This document shows positions 58,590 to 64,000 of a stretch of DNA of 64,000 nt, one piece after another. A model generated the notes under the pieces. That model was not told the origin of the DNA and did not search any database. It worked only from the letters and a program-made list of their open reading frames with translations. The translations under genes and the position numbers were made by a program. Numbering within the stretch: the first letter of the stretch is position 1; each line of letters begins with the position of its first letter. This DNA comes from Durusdinium trenchii (lineage: Eukaryota; Sar; Dinophyceae; Suessiales; Symbiodiniaceae): positions 257,049 to 321,048 of the forward strand of contig CAXAMN010002936.1 of assembly GCA_963970005.1 (NCBI GenBank). The letters are read 5' to 3'.

Positions 58590-59161
58590 CCAAAACAATC
58601 AAGTCAATAAAATCTACTAAATATATGCAAATGGTTGAGACAGATTTGGAGGAAGCTCCCAATGCGTCAAAACCTGGACTGACTTGGGGTTCCAATCCTG
58701 CGAATGGGGCTTTTGCTGAGGTTCCAGACCAGTTACTCTTCTCGGGGCCCTACACATGCGAAGAAAATGCCCGGGGACTTAGATCGAAGAGCACTTGGTG
58801 AAGACTTCGCACTTTCATGCATCCTGATTTCCCACATTTGTTTGTATGGATTTGTAGTCGCAGTTGGTGAGGTACAGAAGTTGAGCTTGGTAGATTTGAA
58901 CCTTTGAAGAGTTGCCATGAATTCAATCGCGACCTCCCGTCATTGGGAGCAGTTGTCAGAGCATTTGGTCCGGTTTTGGTGGAGCGGGGTATTGAAGAAG
59001 TTCCAAGGGATGCTGTTGCCGAAACTGCAGTTGGTAACAAACCCCTTCGGTTTCGCTCGAAACCCTTCAGCCTGCCGCAAGAGACCGCCTTGATGTTTTC
59101 TTTACAAAAGCCAATTTGTTTATTGCAGTGCTTTTCGTTTTGCGAACCACATAGCAACTAG
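58590..59161 (+). CDS. Two further unidentified exon-like frames
   Basis: 'VETDLEEAPNASKPGLTWGS' (about 58635-58800) and 'HEFNRDLPSLGAVVRAFGPV' (about 58915-59100) are open, non-repetitive and have coding-like composition. No family is recognised and splice sites were not fixed. They are co-oriented with all other genes here. Confidence 0.3.
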
Positions 59162-60060
59162 CGGTGGATGTGAATACTCGATTCTAGACACCACAAATCG
59201 TTCTGTTCTTCAATAGTGTCTTGAAAAACATTGTAAATAGCGGTGTCTTGCGCGGAGTCACTTGCAAAAATACCACATTATCGAAGGTGGCATCGGGTTT
59301 GAGGATGCAAAGCTGAGATAACAACGATTGCCACTTACGTGAACTCTGAATACCACCATTGCATGCCGAAACTTGTCCTTTGTAGCTGCTCTTTTCAGGT
59401 GTAGTAACGTACGAAGGCGCAGTTCCTTTGCTTGCCAATCATGCCTGGCCCTTTCAAAACTGTCTCTGTGCTGGCAACCAATCATTGCAGCTATCAACCA
59501 ATCGTTGCAAAGTTACATGGCTTGAAAGGCATCCATTTCGGCACCACTTACGCCGCCGGTTTTCCAAAACGTGGCTAGAAGAAGGACGTGCCTGTAAACA
59601 CCCATTGGCTGATATTGGCTCGCTCCGCAGTAGATAAGAACGATGAAGTAAGAGGCTCCTTCCGGAACACTCTCCTTGCCCAACAGGAGCATCATGGAGC
59701 ATCAACCAACATTTGACACTTGGCTTGAACCCCCCTTTGTACTTTGTTCGCCACCACAGATTCAACCCTTCTCGGGAAGACATTGATTTGCGCAACAAAA
59801 AGACACAAGGTCAACTTGAATTCATGTTGCCACCAGTGCGGATGTATCTCACGTGTGCGTTCGTCTAAATAGGCATTGCACCAGGTTGCAACTAAATCGC
59901 GTGCTTTGCGTGCCTGGCGATTGTTCTTTTCCTGCTGTTCCTGCCCTCTCAGATCTTGAACTGTTTTAAGTCAGTCCGATAGTCAGGTCGATGTGAAGGT
60001 TGGTTGCTGACTTGAGCACTTCGAGTTGTAACCTTTCTGCCGGGATGTATTCAAAAGGAA
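59162..60060. other. No recognised gene
   Basis: Mixed sequence between the exon-like frames and the repeats that precede the retrotransposon. Confidence 0.5.
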
Positions 60061-60089
60061 TCAGATATTTTGCAAGAGGGTTGAAAACA

Positions 60090-60300
60090 ACCTGTTTTCA
60101 ACGGCCGACGCCTCGTTTTGGAACGCGAATTCAGCTCGTTTCGGAACCCGGATTCGCCTCGTTTCGGAACGCGGGTGAAATGGTCTCCGGAGGCTAGGAA
60201 GTGGTTTCTGGGAAGTGGTTTCTGGGAAGTGGTTTCTGGGAAGTGNNNNNNNNNNTGGTTTCTGGGAAGTGGTTTCTGGGAAGTGGTTTCTGGGTCCGTT
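60090..60300 (+). repeat. 'ctcgtttcggaacgcg' and 'gtggtttctgggaa' tandem repeats with gap
   Basis: Three copies of 'cctcgtttcggaacgcg' (60110-60176) then at least six copies of a 14-bp unit 'gtggtttctgggaa' (60201-60291), interrupted by 10 N at 60246-60255. The gap lies inside the perfect repeat, so its true copy number is unknown. It may be part of the retrotransposon 5' untranslated or LTR region (inference). Confidence 0.85.
60246..60255. other. Assembly gap (10 N)
   Basis: Ten N inside the 14-bp tandem repeat, probably a collapsed or over-extended repeat join. Confidence 0.99.
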
Positions 60301-60403
60301 CGGTGAGAACATCGAACATGTCAACACGACTTCAGGCATTTGTGTTCGAAGAAAAGGGCGCGTTGTCTTTGTTAACGAGGGTTATGAGCCCAAGTGACAC
60401 GCC

Positions 60404-63400
60404 ATGGGTGAGCGGTCCCGCTCCATGCCACCGTTGAATCCATGGTGGTCGGACCGCTGCAAGCGGGAGGCGCTCCTGAGGTATGCACGACCTGAGGACC
60501 TCCCTGTACCTCACGATGGAGATGACTCCGACCTGCTGGAGACGCAAGGTGACCGCGTCGGTGGCTGTGGGAAGGGACGAGGTGTTTCGGCCCTTGAAGG
60601 TGGAGGCAATGGACTGTTTGTCACACCCCCAAGCCGCAGGGAGGAGGAAGAAGATCGTGGTCGGGGTGGTGGGAAGCGGACTCACGGCGCGATGCCGGAG
60701 ATGGTTCGTGAAGCCAAGGGTCGACAACCTGCCCGTACTATGGGGCCCATGCCTCCAACGCCTGAGAACCCCGGGTCTGAGGTTTCGAAGGATCAGGGGG
60801 AGAGAAAAGCAAAAGAGCACCATGATGGCCTACAAAGAGCCATCGAAGCTGAGATGGTCACCTTCCTCAAGGAGCAAAACGCAGTGTTGATGGCGGAGGT
60901 TGCTGAGCTTCGCCGTCTGCGGGCCTCGGATGGTGTGCCTTCCACGCCGTCTTCGTGGGAGCAGGTGGGTTTGGAAAAGAAGGGAACCCATGTTGGTCAT
61001 GCTGAAGGTCATGTACCTGGTCAACATGTTAAGGTATGTGGCGGTGATCTTCCTGGAACCAGCAATGGAGTAGGAGTGAAACCACCACACACTCCACGGG
61101 GTCGAAGCCAGTCACGACGTGGACATCAAGAGCAAGGTGATGTTCGATTCACCCCAAATGGAACGCAGATTCCTCCTGGTTCCCCACCGAGAGCAGCGAC
61201 TAGCATGGAAGTGCCTATGCCACCGTTCCCAACGTCTTGCACCTCGGCTGAAATTAGTGACCTGCAGGGCTACGAGCTTTTAGATGCTCATCGACGCCGT
61301 CACGGTGATCAACAATGGTTGCCCCTCAGCTTGAGAGAAGGGAGGGTGATGATGCCACTCAATGCTCATGAGTTGCGGGCTTCGCGACTGGAGCAAGAAG
61401 TGGCTGAGCTGAGAGAGAGGATGGGGTGCATGCGCCAAGGAGCTTCGTTTTTGGGGCCTTCAAGCTCGCAAGAAGCACCACCGGCTCCGCCAAGGTTTGA
61501 GGATGGAGCTGCGCATGCTGGTTATGGAGGCACTGTTGGCCTGCGAGGTCCTGGTCTCCGAGAATTTGCTTGTGGTCCCGGAGGGTGGCCAGGTGGTGAT
61601 TGTGGACATGGCATCGAATGTCATCCCGATCGTGGCTCCATGGACCATGGTTCAAGCTTTGATGCGGCCGGAGAGCATAACTACGGTCGCTGGCGAGGGG
61701 ATGCTCCTTCATCTCCGGCCCCTTTGCCATGGACTGAAGGAGGTGGAAGCAAGGCTGAGCTTGCAACGTTGGCGGCGGATGCTTCGCCCTTGGAGCTTGG
61801 CGATTGGCTCGCGGTTTGCGGGCCGGTGCTTCGGGACATCACCGCGGTGTCAGCGCGGTGGTGGAACTTGACGTTGAGGGAGGCGCAATGCTACTATGAT
61901 CGATGGAAGACCGCATCTCCACTTGAGCGGATCCAGATCATGCCTCGCCTTCCTGATGAGTTGAATGACGTTCGGTACCACCGGACGGAACAGAGAGGTG
62001 TGAACCTTCTTCTCAAGGCCATCCCTGTGGACCAGCAGCAGGCCTTGATCACGGATCGTGAATTGACATCCACGGCACTCCTGTATCGGCTTCTGGTGAG
62101 GTTTCAACCTGGCGGTGCAGGCGAGAAGTCGATTTTGCTGGCCAAGTTGACAAGTTTGGACAAGGCCACTACGGTTATAGAATGGGCTGCTTCGCTGAGG
62201 TCATGGCGGAGGCACTTTGCAAGGGCTCGAGAGATCGGCGCCGTCTTGCCAGATGGCACTTTGTTGTTGAAGGCGCTGGAGGCGGCAGTGATCAAGATCT
62301 CCAACTTGGATGCCCAGGCAGCTTTTCGTCTGGCCCAGAGCAGGCTGCAGCTTGGTGTGGATCAAGTTCCGCATCATGATGGGGTTTGGCGCTTCAGTCA
62401 ATGCCTCTTGGCGGAGGTCGAGACGTTGGTGTTGATGAGCACAGCCCCTACGACCACTTCATCGCCCATCAAGGTGAAGCAGATGGAGGCACAGGACAAG
62501 TCAGCTACAGCCACACGAGTTGCAGATGACAACAAAGGCAAGGGTGGGGCTATGTCAACTACGCCCTGCAAGTACTTCAGGTCCGACAGTGGCTGCAAGG
62601 CTGGAAAGAATTGCAAGTGGTCACACTCGTGGGAGGGGGTCGACGACAAGGCCTCCAGGTGTTGGATCTGCGGTGGAAAAGACCACAGAAAATCTGACTG
62701 CAAGTTGAAGTCCCAAGGCAAGACGCAATTCACCTCACCTAGCAAAGGCACGGGTGAGCCTTCACAGGGCTCAGGGGGAGGAAAGCCGGGCGGTGCTGGC
62801 AAGTCTTCAAATGGTGCTGGTGGTGGGGGGGGCGCACAGCCTTCGGTGGTCAAGTTGCAGGAGATGGAGTTGAGCTCTGAAGGACATCAACAAAGTCCGA
62901 ACCCAGAGGCGCAGCCGGCGGAGGGTGTGTCGAAGGGCGGAGGTGGCGGAGGTGGTGAAACAGGAGCTACCTCAACTACAAGTGAAACGTTGTTGCAGGA
63001 AGCAACGAAGCTGCTGAAATCCTTGAGGGCACCTCAACTACGGGTCATCAAGATCAGCCAGCTTGAGCACGATCCCAGCGGTCAGCTGGTCCTGTTGGAC
63101 TCGGGCGCTACGCATGCTTTGCGGCCTGCTCGAGATCAAGTTGAATGGGCACAAGCTATGCCAACTCAGGTGACTTTGGCTGATGGTGTCACGGACAAGT
63201 TGAAGTTGAAGACTGGCACCAAGGTCCTGCTTTCGGCTCCGGATGATGATGCCTTTGGAAGCTCATGGATTGTTCCCCTTGGAGGCATTGCGGAGCTCGG
63301 CTACAAGTTCGATTGGAAGGGATCGCAATGCAGCCTTCGTGACAACAAGGGCCAACAGCTTGAGGTGGTGATTCAGCATGGCTGCCCGATGGTGGACCGA

Positions 63401-64000
63401 AAGTGTGGTCAAGAGATGATCGATCAGACGTTCCGACAGGCCAACTTCCTCAAGAAGGCGCTGCTGGTCAAAACTTTGATGGAAAACCCCCACAGTGGTG
63501 CACTGGCGGAAATGCCGGACTCCTTGGAGATGGCCTTGACGGTTCAGTTGAAGGCATTGTTCCCCTCTTTGCCGGAGGAGATCTTGATGCGCATCGTCCC
63601 CGACATGTCGCAGCTTCAAGAAGGCCAGAGTTTTGATGGCCATCGGGTGCCCTGGAACAGGCGGACACGCCGCCGGTTGGATCGTGCAAAGAAGATCGTA
63701 CTTCATTTGTTCTCCGGTCCCGATAGCAAGTACTGGGAGAAGACTTTGAACAAGGACGGGATCGAGGTCTTGTGTGTGGATTTGAAGAGTGAGGTTTCGG
63801 CAGATCTTCATGATGATCAGACCTACCTGTACCTCCTCTCCTTGGCAGCCTCCGGCCGTGTGAAGGCCATCATAGGCGGACCTCCCTGTCGCACGGTCTC
63901 AGCCTTGAGGTATCAAGATGATGGTGGACCTGGTGTTTTGAGGACGGAGCAGCATCCCTACGGCTTGCCGACCTTGACGGCTTCGGACTTGGAGTTGGTG
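60404..64000 (+). mobile_element. Copia-like retrotransposon polyprotein: gag, zinc fingers, protease, C5-methyltransferase-like segment (3'-truncated by window)
   Basis: One frame is open from the ATG at 60404 (in-frame TGA just upstream at 60395) through the last base, 1199 codons without a stop. Residues about 145-178 and 325-345 are coiled-coil-like. Residues about 460-640 are a helical gag core ('WWNLTLREAQCYYDRW'). A CCCH finger starts at residue 722 (C-x8-C-x5-C-x3-H) and a CCHC zinc knuckle at 753 ('CWICGGKDHRKSDC'). The aspartic protease site is 'LLDSGATHAL' (Asp at 899). From about 1097 'KKIVLHLFSGP' and 'IEVLCVDLKSEVSADLHDD' lead to 'AIIGGPPCRTVSALR' (Cys at 1162), the motif I and PPC motif IV of cytosine-C5 methyltransferases. 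Integrase, reverse transcriptase, RNase H and the 3' LTR would lie beyond the window. Confidence 0.85.

Noticed and set aside
1..64000. Dinoflagellate spliced-leader relicts near gene starts
   Set aside because: I looked by eye for the conserved spliced-leader end (TTTTGGCTCAAG) and did not find a convincing copy; a proper search was not possible.

Overview
This window looks like nuclear DNA of a dinoflagellate, probably a symbiodiniacean or other Suessiales (inference). The evidence is: genes broken into many short exons; introns that start with GC or GA as often as GT and whose ends sit in short direct repeats (AG|G); all recognisable genes on the + strand; a very high load of tandem arrays, inverted repeats and microsatellites; a secreted-protein motif (CCACGGG) common in these algae; and a Copia-like retrotransposon with a cytosine-methyltransferase-like segment, an arrangement reported from dinoflagellates. 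Two runs of N (21039-21138 and 60246-60255) mark assembly gaps. No rRNA, tRNA, CRISPR or bacterial operon was found.

Layout. 1-520: degenerate tandem array. About 1409-2257: broken GT34-like glycosyltransferase with an in-frame TAG. 2.3-8.4 kb: repeats, no recognised gene. About 8488-46016: one very large, intron-rich type I polyketide synthase (PKS) with domains in order ketosynthase (KS), acyltransferase (AT), dehydratase (DH), ketoreductase (KR) structural half with an ER-like stretch, KR catalytic half, acyl carrier protein (ACP) and thioesterase (TE). The KR is split by an intron of about 9.3 kb packed with tandem arrays. The ACP and TE are separated by about 10 kb of higher-order repeats, a 470-bp AGT microsatellite, an AT-rich island and inverted repeats. 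The TE itself is split by about 3.8 kb holding another repeat family. About 47.0-48.7 kb: an ABC1/ADCK-type atypical kinase gene between two copies of a roughly 330-bp direct repeat. 51317-51804: a non-autonomous terminal-inverted-repeat element with a 6-bp target-site duplication. 53427-55343: a three-exon secreted cysteine-rich protein. 56.3-59.2 kb: exon-like pieces, one PAN/Apple-like. 60404 to the window end: the open gag-protease-(methyltransferase-like) part of a Copia-type retrotransposon.

How it fits together. The PKS domains form one module that could load malonyl units (AT), condense (KS), reduce (KR), dehydrate (DH), carry (ACP) and release by hydrolysis (TE). The catalytic residues of KS, DH, KR, ACP and TE, and the AT serine, are all visible in order on one strand. 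Several exons need a one-base length change to stay in frame, mostly at T or A runs, in both the PKS and the ABC1 gene. Consensus errors are therefore as likely as decay. The retrotransposon and the RNase H remnant inside the KR intron show that Copia-like elements have been active here.
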